The notes: generated from the letters alone by a model not told the origin. 28,959 bases of DNA from Lentihominibacter faecis (GCF_014306095.1 NZ_JACRWC010000100.1:1-28959), one strand, 5' to 3'. Positions 15,098 to 23,972 are shown, numbered from the stretch's first letter. Numbers and translations: made by a program.

Positions 15098-15133
15098 ATA
15101 GTATAAAACAGATACAAAGCGAGGTGGAACAGG

Positions 15134-18100
15134 ATGATCCATACATTAGAGAAAATGGCAGAGCATAAAATCATGAGCAAAAGATTTCTTCGAAATCTCA
15201 AGATGGAAAAGAAAGATATGATCAAACTTCTCTCATCGGCAGGCTGGCGCAGACGGTTGACAGAACTGGCTCGTGAAAAAGATTTTACGGCGGCTGGTAT
15301 GGTTCAGGCTGTTGAACCGGTTCTGGACAAACTGGCGGATCCTCCAGAAGGTGGATGGCTGCATTTTATTTGTGATTCAGTTAAAGCCTCCTTGTATCCT
15401 GAAAATTTTTCGGCAGAAGTGACGGAAGACCGCAGACGGGCCGTCTTGTTTTTCCTGGAAAATTATCGTGCGATGCTGGCGTATGAGCGGGAACACCGAG
15501 AGTTCTCGCCGGTAGATGATCTGGATCTTCTGCCAAAAGAGGCGACGGACGGATGTGTGACTGCCAGGGAGTATGACAGGCTGCGAAAATTCTGGAACGA
15601 TCATTATATCTATGAATTCATGCGGATCAGCCGGGAAATCACACCGTTCAATACTGTGGGGCATATCGGGGGCGTGCATTACGTGGCACTGTTTATTGGA
15701 AAACAGCTGGCAGAGACGGATATACCGGTGGATCTGGCTCTCGTTTCTTCGGCGGCGGCATGTCACGATCTGGGAAAGTTCGGATGCTCTCCGAAAGAGG
15801 AGAAGCGGATTCCTTATCTCCACTACTATTATACCAATGAACTTTTGATCCGGGAAAAGATGCCTATGACGGCTCATATTGCCAGCAACCATTCCACATG
15901 GGACCTGGAACTTGAAAACCTTTCCGCGGAATCCCTGCTGCTGATCTATGCTGATTTTCGTGTAAAGAGCATACGCGAAGATGGGGCAGAGCATGTTTGT
16001 TTTTATACGCTGGATCAGTCTTTTGAGGTGATCCTTCACAAACTGGATAATGTAGATGCTGCGAAAAAACAGCGTTATGAACGGGTTTATGCCAAGCTGA
16101 AAGACTTTGAAAATTATCTGAAGGATATGGGGATCGAAACAGATGTGACTGCCGGTCCTGTGAAGCCAAATTCTAGTCGCAGAGAAGACACGGTCCTTCT
16201 GGCCGGTGATGCGGTGGTGGAGCAGTTGAAGTATACAGCGATCCAGCATAATATGAAGATCATGAGTATTTTTAACAATGAGCTTGCATTTGGAAATCTG
16301 CTGGAAGCTGCACGGAGCGAGAAAAAGTGGAAAAGTCTGCGGGCATACCTGAACATCCTGTCAGAATATTTCACTTATATGACCAAACACGAGAAACAGC
16401 TTACGATCCATTTTCTGTATGATCTGCTGTCCCACAGGGAAGGCGATATCCGCAGACAGGCGGGAGCTTTGTTGGGTCAGATCATTGCCAACTACGATGA
16501 TGTATACCGGAAAGAACTGCCTGATAACGTGAGCAGAAGTGGCGCACAGGATAGCATTTCAGTCTGGGGAAAATACCTGAACATGATCGTTTCCCCGGAT
16601 TATCGTGCTACCGATCAGCATAGAAGCTGGATCGGATACACGCTGAAGGTGGTGATCCGCGGACTTCTGGAAAATACTGAGCCGGATAAGAGAATGCAGT
16701 ACATGGAAAAGTATTTTGCATTATTCCAGTCTTATGATGCGGAAGACAGCGGAGTTTTCGTGCTGCTGGATTCGGTGGTGAACGTACCACGCTGTGTGTT
16801 CCGCAGGGAAGATAGACTGCAGGTGCTCAGGTTTGCAGCTGCAGTTTCTGCCAGAGATCCTATTGAGATCAAGCTGGGCGCTCTGCGAGCGGCGGAAGCC
16901 ATCTCACAGGTAGTACAGACGGAGGAAACATCAGGCTCCATACGGGAAATTTTGCAGAATACGGAGGAAATGACCAGTCACATCAGTGTGGCTTACCTCA
17001 CTTGTAAGCTGCTTCACAATATAGGAGATGAGGCCGGAGCGAAGGTCTGTCAGGAGCGGATCGATCATATCGCCTATGATGATGATCTGAAAGAGGATGC
17101 GGTATCGCGGATCTTCCGTGAAAACCTCAAAGTGGGAACACCGTGGGTCGTTAAGACAGTCAACATTGATTTTCTTCTGGATTATATAATGGAGCGGGGA
17201 ATGAAGAGCCAGATCTTCCATCTGGCAGCCCATTTTTCTAACCTGATCAAGGTGAGCGAGCGAGTAACGGTGCGTCATAAGGCAGGAAGAGGACTGCTGC
17301 GTATCGCACGCGCTTTGCCGATGGAACAGATCAATGAAATCGTGATAGAGCTGACCAAGGGGCTGGAAATAGGAGAGTATCAGTTTTCAAAATACATTCC
17401 GGAATACCTGGGAGAACTGGCATTGCATCTGGATCCGGGCGAACTGGACGAATTTATCGCAACGCTGCAGGAGCTTATAGAAAGCACCAATGACCGGATC
17501 GCATCAGTTGCTCTGGATACTCTCGGGGAGACTTTAAGAAATTATTCCGGATACCGGACGCGCCAGGAAGAACCGGAAGAAGTGTATGAAGCGAGAAAAC
17601 AGACGATGCTGGGCATGCTGCTGAAAGGCCTGGCAGACTACCATGAAGTGGTGCGTCAGGAGGCGTTTCTAGTCATCGGGCAGTATATTTTCGGCAGCAG
17701 CAAACTCAGTCAGGACGAGATATTTGCCATATTTCAGGTGATATACAAGAAACTGCTGACGCTGATCATGGAAGAACGGGGATTCGACATGAATTTCCTC
17801 ACCAATGCGGCAGCATTGAATCATATTTACCGGTTTATTTCGGAATATCATTTTCAAAAGGGCAGCATGATCCTTCCGGAAAACAGGACAGCGGCCTTTT
17901 TCCCGGGAACTTTCGACCCGTTTTCTCTCAGTCATAAGGGAATCGTACAGGCGATCCGTGATGCGGGATTCGAAGTGTACCTGGCACTGGATGAGTTCTC
18001 CTGGTCAAAGAAGACGCAGCCGAGAAAGATCCGGCGCAAGATCATCGAAATGTCGGTGGCGGATGAACCGGACGTTTATCTGTTCCCGGACGATCTGCCG

Positions 18101-20002
18101 GTGAATATCGCCAATCCCGATGATTTAAAACGGCTGCGGGAAATTTTCCCGGGACGGGAACTCTACATGGTAGTCGGAAGTGATGTGATCACCAATGCAT
18201 CCTCCTACCGTGCGGAGCCTTCGGAATATTCCATACACAGTATGAATCATCTGGTATTCAGAAGAGAAACGCTGGAAGCCGGAAACGAGGATCGCGAGAA
18301 ACTTCAGAAGAATTATGCACGGATGACGGGAAAGATCCAGGAGCTGACGCTGCCGGTATATCTGGAAGATATCAGCTCTACCAGGATCCGTGAAAATATC
18401 GACCGGGATCGCGATATTTCCAATCTGATCGATCCGGTGGCGCAGAACTATATCTATGACAACAGCCTGTACCTGCGTGAACCACAGTACAAGAATGTGC
18501 TGGAACGAAAAAACATCGTCATTGAACCGCTGGAGCACCGGGAAAGCACCGTGCTGAAGAAGCTGAGCAGCGACGTGCACCTCAGAGCGGAATCCCTGCA
18601 GGAACTTTGCAGATATATGGATCGCAGCGATGTTAAGACTGCCGTTATCCGTGACAGTTCCGGGAAGATCCAGGCTCTGGCAGCGGTCAACGAGATCGAG
18701 ACAGGTGATCTTTACCGGGAGTTTCAGGATATCGATATCGCGGCATATCTGCGCCAGAAGGCTACGGGAAGGATGCTTATCATCCGTGGCCTTTACGGAA
18801 GCACAAAAGTCGATATGAGAAACCTTTTGCAGCATATACTGACAGAAGTGCTGGCGCAGGCGGTAGCAGGAGACCTTACTTATGCTATATATCATCCCCT
18901 TGAGCAGGAACTTCACAAATCGATCCGGGAACTTCTGCTGCGGCAGGGGTTTGTAGAAATGGGTGCAGGAGACGGCAGGCGTGATCTGTACGAAGTGAAT
19001 ATGAAGGAGCCGATCGCGGTCATCGACAATATGGAGACCGTACTGAAAAAGCCGTTCAATACGACACCGAAAATACGCACAGTGCTGGAAAAAGCACATG
19101 GAGATATGCAGATGGCTCTTACCGGGCTCAATCCGGGTAACCTGGTGCTGTCTTTTAATGCAGGGATCATCAACCACAAGATCGTTGATATGGTGACAGA
19201 GGCCAATCACGTGCCTAATTATCCACTGAAAGTGCGTCAGCTCGGAGAATGCATGTGCGTGCCGTTCGGCAAGATCCTGCGAGGCATGGCAGTTCCTAAT
19301 ACGGTCACAAAAACACTTCATACGGAAAAGATGTTTTCGCCGGCTCTGGACAGCTTTACCATCGAGGAATACCCGATGTATGCGGCCATACCGGATCAGG
19401 TGAGGACCATACATTCCTTCGGCCGGCCGGTGATACTGGTGGACGATCTGCTTCACAAAGGATACCGGATGAAGGCGCTGGATCCTGTTTTTCACGAGAA
19501 CGGGCTCCAGATCCGCAAGATCATAACAGGCCTTTTATCGGGACAAGGCAAGGATCTTATGGCGATCCAGGGAAGGGAAGTGGAAAGCGCGTATTTCATC
19601 CCGAATCTGAAGAACTGGTTTGTCGAGTCCACCATGTGTCCGTTTATTGGAGGAGACGGCGTGCAGAGCGAGGAACGGGTGGAAGCAAATCTGATCCCGT
19701 CGGTGAATCAGGTGCTGCCGTTTGCGGCTCCAAGCTTCATCCACGGGGCATCGCGGGAGGCGGTATATCATTTATCCATGGTATCCCTGGAAAACGCGAG
19801 ACGGATATTCCTGGCGCTGGAGGAAGAATATCAAAACGTATTTGAGAGAAAACTGACGATCAAACGGCTGTCGGATGCGGTGATCTCGCCGCGGATGCCG
19901 AACGGCGCAGACCGGGTGGCAGTAGATCCAAGCCTGGCTCCGTCAGTTTATATGGAAGATTATAAAGAACGATTAAGAAGATTGGAAAGTGCATTAAAAT
20001 GA
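15134..20002 (+). CDS. Giant multidomain protein: HD domain, helical repeats, NadD-like nucleotidyltransferase, GNAT-like and PRTase-like regions
   Basis: A single uninterrupted frame of 1622 residues. Domains by eye: an N-terminal helical part (1-170); an HD phosphohydrolase domain (about 175-310) with H182, H211-D212 in AACHDLGKFG, H248/H253 in TAHIASNHSTWD and D274; alpha-helical HEAT/ARM-like repeats (about 360-910); a nucleotidyltransferase domain (about 918-1115) with FFPGTFDPFSLSHKG (923-936), VVGSD (1013-1017) and ISSTRIREN (1080-1088), as in NadD/NMN adenylyltransferases; a GNAT-like region (about 1128-1292, ending LLLRQGFVEMG); and a C-terminal region (about 1300-1575) with VILVDDLLHKGYR (1433-1445), which resembles the PRPP-binding motif of phosphoribosyltransferases. 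In the nucleotidyltransferase motif the first His of HxGH is Ser (SLSH). Automatic pipelines would probably label it only NadD-like or cytidylyltransferase. Function unknown; nucleotide or NAD-type metabolism is inferred. It overlaps the next gene by four bases (ATGA). Confidence 0.8.
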   Translation: MIHTLEKMAEHKIMSKRFLRNLKMEKKDMIKLLSSAGWRRRLTELAREKDFTAAGMVQAVEPVLDKLADPPEGGWLHFICDSVKASLYPENFSAEVTEDRRRAVLFFLENYRAMLAYEREHREFSPVDDLDLLPKEATDGCVTAREYDRLRKFWNDHYIYEFMRISREITPFNTVGHIGGVHYVALFIGKQLAETDIPVDLALVSSAAACHDLGKFGCSPKEEKRIPYLHYYYTNELLIREKMPMTAHIASNHSTWDLELENLSAESLLLIYADFRVKSIREDGAEHVCFYTLDQSFEVILHKLDNVDAAKKQRYERVYAKLKDFENYLKDMGIETDVTAGPVKPNSSRREDTVLLAGDAVVEQLKYTAIQHNMKIMSIFNNELAFGNLLEAARSEKKWKSLRAYLNILSEYFTYMTKHEKQLTIHFLYDLLSHREGDIRRQAGALLGQIIANYDDVYRKELPDNVSRSGAQDSISVWGKYLNMIVSPDYRATDQHRSWIGYTLKVVIRGLLENTEPDKRMQYMEKYFALFQSYDAEDSGVFVLLDSVVNVPRCVFRREDRLQVLRFAAAVSARDPIEIKLGALRAAEAISQVVQTEETSGSIREILQNTEEMTSHISVAYLTCKLLHNIGDEAGAKVCQERIDHIAYDDDLKEDAVSRIFRENLKVGTPWVVKTVNIDFLLDYIMERGMKSQIFHLAAHFSNLIKVSERVTVRHKAGRGLLRIARALPMEQINEIVIELTKGLEIGEYQFSKYIPEYLGELALHLDPGELDEFIATLQELIESTNDRIASVALDTLGETLRNYSGYRTRQEEPEEVYEARKQTMLGMLLKGLADYHEVVRQEAFLVIGQYIFGSSKLSQDEIFAIFQVIYKKLLTLIMEERGFDMNFLTNAAALNHIYRFISEYHFQKGSMILPENRTAAFFPGTFDPFSLSHKGIVQAIRDAGFEVYLALDEFSWSKKTQPRKIRRKIIEMSVADEPDVYLFPDDLPVNIANPDDLKRLREIFPGRELYMVVGSDVITNASSYRAEPSEYSIHSMNHLVFRRETLEAGNEDREKLQKNYARMTGKIQELTLPVYLEDISSTRIRENIDRDRDISNLIDPVAQNYIYDNSLYLREPQYKNVLERKNIVIEPLEHRESTVLKKLSSDVHLRAESLQELCRYMDRSDVKTAVIRDSSGKIQALAAVNEIETGDLYREFQDIDIAAYLRQKATGRMLIIRGLYGSTKVDMRNLLQHILTEVLAQAVAGDLTYAIYHPLEQELHKSIRELLLRQGFVEMGAGDGRRDLYEVNMKEPIAVIDNMETVLKKPFNTTPKIRTVLEKAHGDMQMALTGLNPGNLVLSFNAGIINHKIVDMVTEANHVPNYPLKVRQLGECMCVPFGKILRGMAVPNTVTKTLHTEKMFSPALDSFTIEEYPMYAAIPDQVRTIHSFGRPVILVDDLLHKGYRMKALDPVFHENGLQIRKIITGLLSGQGKDLMAIQGREVESAYFIPNLKNWFVESTMCPFIGGDGVQSEERVEANLIPSVNQVLPFAAPSFIHGASREAVYHLSMVSLENARRIFLALEEEYQNVFERKLTIKRLSDAVISPRMPNGADRVAVDPSLAPSVYMEDYKERLRRLESALK

Positions 20003-21027
20003 TGAGATCGATCAGAGAACTTATACAAGAAGAACGGGAATATATCAAAGAAGAAAACAGCATAGTGTTTCCTGCAAAGGGAGCCCGCCGGGAATGCTGT
20101 GAAGCGAAGACGACTCCGCCTGAGGGTGCAAAGGAAAAGAAAAGGGTGAATCTGCTGGCTTTGGGAGATGTGGGGGGCACGGTGCTCCTGGGGTTGAAAC
20201 TGGAAGGCGGCGACATCCTGCAGCGGATAGGGATCTACGATCTGGATCCTAAAGTGCTCCGACGGTATGAGCGGGAGATGAATCAGATCACTTTTCCGGA
20301 TGGAAGAACGCTTCCTGAGGTGGTGATCCTGCAGGAAGAGGAATTGTTTGACTGCGATCTGTTCGTGTTCTGTGCGTCAAAGGGCGTTCCGCCGGTAGGT
20401 GCGGAAGGTGATGTGCGTATGGCGCAGTTTCAGGCGAATCGCAGTCTCGTGGAGATTTACGCAAAGGCCGCTGCTGCAGCGGGTTTTGGCGGCATTTTCG
20501 CTGTGGTTTCTGATCCGGTGGATCCGCTGTGCAAGGCGGCGGTCCTGGCGGGACTGCCGCAGGATAGGGTCCAGGGGTACGGGCTTGGCGTCATGAATGG
20601 AAGAGCTCGTTATTTCGCGGCAAAAGATGAAAGGTTTGCCCGGTATCTTACGGAAGGACGAGCTTTTGGACCTCATGGGGAAGATCTTGTGATCGCCGAC
20701 AGCATAGAAGATTACAACGATGAATTGGCCAGAAAACTGACAGAGCTTACGGTTCACTCCAATCTTGACACCCGGGCGGACGGCTTCAAGCCGTATATCG
20801 CACCGGCGATCTCGTCCGGCGCATTGTCTCTTTTAGAAACGCTGCGCGGTGGATGGAATTATTCCTCTGTTTTCCTGGGATGCGGGGAAGAAGGGGCTTT
20901 CCTCGGCTGCCGGAACCGCAGAAGAGGTGAACGCCTGGAAGAGATTGAGCTGGAAGATCAGCCTTTGCAGGAAGACCTGTTTGTGCGGATCGAAAACGCA
21001 TACCGGAATCTTTGCAGACTGAAGTAA
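19999..21027 (+). CDS. Malate/lactate dehydrogenase-like NAD-binding protein
   Basis: Protein of 342 residues. After an N-terminal extension of about 48 residues (charged, with ECC at 32-34) comes a Rossmann fold: VNLLALGDVGGTVLLGL (50-66) and the ribose-binding acidic residue D81 in IGIYDLDP. Then follow features of the LDH/MDH superfamily: VFCASKG (123-129), DVRMAQFQANRSLVEIYA (138-155, the mobile-loop/N-Arg region), VVSDPVDPL (169-177, like the VSNPVD motif), GYGLGVMNGRARYFA (193-207) and FGPHGEDLV (223-231), where H226 matches the catalytic His of GEHGDS. In MDH/LDH the catalytic Asp lies in the L-D-T-x-R stretch; here it reads MNGR, so the His-Asp pair seems changed and dehydrogenase activity is doubtful. 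The start overlaps the stop of the giant gene, so the two are translationally coupled and probably functionally linked. Confidence 0.75.
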   Translation: MMRSIRELIQEEREYIKEENSIVFPAKGARRECCEAKTTPPEGAKEKKRVNLLALGDVGGTVLLGLKLEGGDILQRIGIYDLDPKVLRRYEREMNQITFPDGRTLPEVVILQEEELFDCDLFVFCASKGVPPVGAEGDVRMAQFQANRSLVEIYAKAAAAAGFGGIFAVVSDPVDPLCKAAVLAGLPQDRVQGYGLGVMNGRARYFAAKDERFARYLTEGRAFGPHGEDLVIADSIEDYNDELARKLTELTVHSNLDTRADGFKPYIAPAISSGALSLLETLRGGWNYSSVFLGCGEEGAFLGCRNRRRGERLEEIELEDQPLQEDLFVRIENAYRNLCRLK

Positions 21028-21072
21028 AGAGGAGAGAGAAGCTGCTGGTGAAACAGGCAAGGGGGCGGTTTT

Positions 21073-22188
21073 ATGAAACGACAAGACCAGAGTAAAACAA
21101 ATAAAAAAGATGTAGATCTGATCCTGATCGCACCGTACTGCCCGGAAGCGGGGAAAACCGCCAGGCTGAAGGCTATTTTGCAGTACAGTCTCGAAGGATA
21201 TTCCTGGGATGAGATCACAACGGTCAGCGAGCTGGAACATGCGGATCTGAAGGGAAAACGGATCCTGTTCGCCATATCGCTTGGAAAGTCGGGCATCAAT
21301 CTGACCTGGTATACGATGATGAAGTATTTCCGTCTGCACCAGAGTTCGCTGGAAGATGCCGTGGGAGGCGTGATTTTAGACGGAAATTGTGAGTTTTATA
21401 CGAAATCTGCAGGAAGAAGCATGGTGTTCACTACCAATCGGGCCGGATGCACATTCCCGGGGCGCCCGCTGGTAGAAGGGACGCGAACTTTGCATAATTA
21501 TGATATCCAGGCGAAAAATCTGCATATGGACAATCTGCAGGCATATATGGAAGCCGGGCGGCAGCTGGTGGAGAATGTAGTGCAGTATCGAAAACCGCAG
21601 TGTGAGCGTCCGAAACTGCTGGTGCTTCATGCGGGAAACAGGAAGATCTCCAACAGCCTGCAGCTGTGGGAGATGACGGAACAGCATTTGCAGGATTTTG
21701 AAATACGAAGGATCTCTCTGCGGAATGGATTCATCCGGGACTGCAGAGGATGTGCCTATGATGTGTGTCATCATTTTGGCGAGGAAGGCAGCTGTTTTTA
21801 CGGAGGACCGATCGCGGAGGAAGTATATCCGGCGATCCTCGACTGCGACGGGCTGGTCATGATCTGTCCTAATTACAACGATGCTTTAAGCGCCAACCTG
21901 ACGGCCTTTATCAATCGGATGACAGCGCTTTTTACTACGCACCGGTTTTACGACAAAGCATTGTTCGGCGTGATCGTTTCCGGTTACAGCGGCGGAGATA
22001 TCGTCGCAGAGCAGCTGATCAGCGGACTCAACATGAATAAAACCTTTGCTTTGCCAGGGAAATTTGCTATACTTGAAACAGCTAACAGCCCCGGGGAAAT
22101 TTTGCAGATCCCGGGGATCGAAGAGAAAGCTGCGGCGTTTGCCGATCAAATACGAAACCATTTAAAGGGGAGGGAATCGCATGACTGA
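21073..22188 (+). CDS. Double flavodoxin-like protein with NAD(P)H-dependent FMN reductase domain
   Basis: Protein of 371 residues with two flavodoxin-like halves. The first (about 14-170) has DLILIAPYCPEAGKTARL and ILFAISLGKSGIN, with no clear phosphate-binding loop. The second (about 180-365) starts PKLLVLHAGNRKISNSLQL (a T/S-x-x-S type FMN loop), has a Cys motif C224-x2-C227-x4-C232-x8-C241 in DCRGCAYDVCHHFGEEGSC, and MICPNYNDALSANLTAFINRM (263-283), the standard NADPH-dependent FMN reductase pattern. The Cys spacing resembles iron-sulfur flavoproteins, but the ligands are only inferred. It is likely a cytosolic electron-transfer or reductase protein. ATG 21073 lies 45 bases after the dehydrogenase-like gene, behind a GGGGGCGG stretch of weak complementarity. 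Its 3' end overlaps mgtE by eight bases, making it the third member of a coupled run. Confidence 0.8.
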   Translation: MKRQDQSKTNKKDVDLILIAPYCPEAGKTARLKAILQYSLEGYSWDEITTVSELEHADLKGKRILFAISLGKSGINLTWYTMMKYFRLHQSSLEDAVGGVILDGNCEFYTKSAGRSMVFTTNRAGCTFPGRPLVEGTRTLHNYDIQAKNLHMDNLQAYMEAGRQLVENVVQYRKPQCERPKLLVLHAGNRKISNSLQLWEMTEQHLQDFEIRRISLRNGFIRDCRGCAYDVCHHFGEEGSCFYGGPIAEEVYPAILDCDGLVMICPNYNDALSANLTAFINRMTALFTTHRFYDKALFGVIVSGYSGGDIVAEQLISGLNMNKTFALPGKFAILETANSPGEILQIPGIEEKAAAFADQIRNHLKGRESHD

Positions 22189-23584
22189 ATCAATGGATAT
22201 GGATACCAAGATGAAGAAGTTCGATGAGGAAATCGAGCAAATTCTGGATCTTCTGGAGGAAAAAGCGTATTTCCGGGCGAGAGATGAGATTTTAAAACAT
22301 AATGAAGTCGATATCGCGGAGATCCTGGAGGAGATCCTGGAAGAGTCCGGTATTGACAAAACCATCATCATTTACCGTATGCTTCCGAAGGATATTTCGG
22401 CGGAGGTGTTTTCTTATCTGCCTTCGGACGACCAGAGGGAGATCATCCAGGGTATCACCGATCGAGAAGTTTCTTACATCATGGGAGAGCTGGACTTCGA
22501 TGATATGATCGACGTGCTGGAAGAACTTCCTGCAAATATCGTCGATAAGATCCTGGAAAAAACGCCGAAGGAAGAGCGAAAGCTGATCAATACATTTCTG
22601 AATTATCCGGACACGTGCGCGGGAAGCCTGATGACGCCTGAGTATATCAGCCTGCAGGAGACCATGACGGTAGGACAGGCTCTGCAGCACATACGGGATG
22701 TAGGGATGGACAGTGAAACAGTCTACACCTGTTATGTGAAGAAAGGCGGTCGGAAGCTTGAAGGGATCGTTTCTCTTCGTGCGCTTGTCATTGCCGATGA
22801 TGATGTACAGGTATCGGAACTGATGAATACGGAATATGTGTACGTAAGCGTGCACGATGACCAGGAAGAAGTCGCCGAGACTTTTAAGAAGTACGGCTTT
22901 CTGGCAATACCGGTAGTAGACAATGAACACAGGCTGGTGGGGATCATCACATTCGATGATATTTTAGACGTTATTGAAGAGGAAACTACCGAGGATATCG
23001 AGAGAATGGCCGGCGTCATGGATGATTCTGACCAGGAATATCTGGACATGGGCGTATTCCGTCATGTGAAGAACCGGCTTCCGTGGCTGGCGATCATGAT
23101 GGTGGCGCTGATGATCACAGGCGTGGTCATTTCAACATTCCAGGATGTGCTTGCGCAGGTGATCGCACTGGTGGCTTATATCCCGCTTTTATCGGGCACA
23201 GGAGGAAATGCGGGAACCCAGGCCGCTTCCCTGATCATTCGCGGAATGTCCACCGACGAGATCGACGTCAAAGATGCCCTGCGTGTGATGTGGAAAGAAT
23301 TCCGGGTGAGCATTATTTTAGGGCTGGTTCTCAGTGCCATCAATTTCGGGAAGATCATTCTGATCGACGGCAATACGCCGATGATCGCACTGACGGTATC
23401 GATTTCGATGATACTGGTCATTATTTTTGCTAAACTTTTAGGCGGACTTCTGCCGATGGCTGCCAAGAGGATAGGCATAGACCCGGCTCTCATGGCAACT
23501 CCGATGATCTCATCGATCACGGATACGGTTTCTACTTTGACTTATTTACTGATGGCGACCCTTATCCTCGGGCTGGCACTTTAG
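22181..23584 (+). CDS. mgtE: Magnesium transporter MgtE
   Basis: Protein of 467 residues in the standard MgtE order: acidic cytosolic N domain of helical repeats (about 15-140), two CBS domains (about 145-205 and 210-270, with AIPVVDNEHRLVGIITFDDILDVI), a plug helix with EEETTEDIERMAGV, then five membrane helices from about 290. The pore signature PLLSGTGGNAGTQAASLIIR (about 339-358) and the last segment with ATPMISSITDTVSTLTYL, whose Asp sits in the pore, are present. The N and CBS domains sense Mg2+ and close the channel. The start ATG 22181 has GGGGAGGG seven bases before. It overlaps the end of the flavodoxin-like gene, so it is translated from the same long mRNA. No M-box Mg2+ riboswitch fits upstream, unlike many Firmicute mgtE genes. 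Confidence 0.95.
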   Translation: MTESMDMDTKMKKFDEEIEQILDLLEEKAYFRARDEILKHNEVDIAEILEEILEESGIDKTIIIYRMLPKDISAEVFSYLPSDDQREIIQGITDREVSYIMGELDFDDMIDVLEELPANIVDKILEKTPKEERKLINTFLNYPDTCAGSLMTPEYISLQETMTVGQALQHIRDVGMDSETVYTCYVKKGGRKLEGIVSLRALVIADDDVQVSELMNTEYVYVSVHDDQEEVAETFKKYGFLAIPVVDNEHRLVGIITFDDILDVIEEETTEDIERMAGVMDDSDQEYLDMGVFRHVKNRLPWLAIMMVALMITGVVISTFQDVLAQVIALVAYIPLLSGTGGNAGTQAASLIIRGMSTDEIDVKDALRVMWKEFRVSIILGLVLSAINFGKIILIDGNTPMIALTVSISMILVIIFAKLLGGLLPMAAKRIGIDPALMATPMISSITDTVSTLTYLLMATLILGLAL

Positions 23585-23694
23585 CTAATACTTTAGTATG
23601 AGTTCGCATTTTTCGGGGGTTTCAGCAAAATAATCAGTTGTTTTTTTCCTATATATGTATTAGAGTGTGTGTCGGACGAAAGGTACTTTTCAAG

Positions 23695-23940
23695 ATGAAA
23701 AAAGCAGGTACGAAAAAGAAGATCAAAATACGGAGATGGATCATTGGCATTTTATTGGGAGCAGGTTTTCTGGCCATGGAGTTTCCGGGAATTCTTCTGG
23801 TGCGGGAGAGGATCTATCCCTTTGTTCTGGGACTGCCTTTCCTGTACGGATATATACTTTGTTGTTGGGTATATATGTGCAGCGTGCTGTTTTATGCCTG
23901 CCGGACATCTTGGGGGAAACAGTCCTTTTTTAAAAAATAA
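23695..23940 (+). CDS. Small two-helix membrane protein, DUF3311-like
   Basis: Protein of 81 residues: a very basic start (MKKAGTKKKIKIRRW), a membrane helix at about 16-35, then ERIYPFVLGLPFLYGYILCC and a second helix up to about residue 68, with a short basic tail. The P-x-V-L-G-L-P-F-x-Y segment between two helices is the DUF3311 pattern, a small protein that usually sits next to sodium:solute symporters and may be an accessory subunit. The start at 23695 is favoured (AAAGG at 23679-23683); a longer frame from a TTG at 23638 has no site and adds a non-typical stretch. The gene lies 32 bases before an ArsB/NhaD-type permease, so I infer it assists that transporter. Confidence in the family name is moderate. 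Confidence 0.65.
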   Translation: MKKAGTKKKIKIRRWIIGILLGAGFLAMEFPGILLVRERIYPFVLGLPFLYGYILCCWVYMCSVLFYACRTSWGKQSFFKK

Positions 23941-23972
23941 TTTATGAGAAGGGTTGAAAAAGGGTGAATGAA

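Noticed and set aside
18125..19495. Minus-strand open frame of 456 codons inside the giant gene
   Set aside because: Antisense shadow; the + strand translation has conserved nucleotidyltransferase and PRPP-like motifs.
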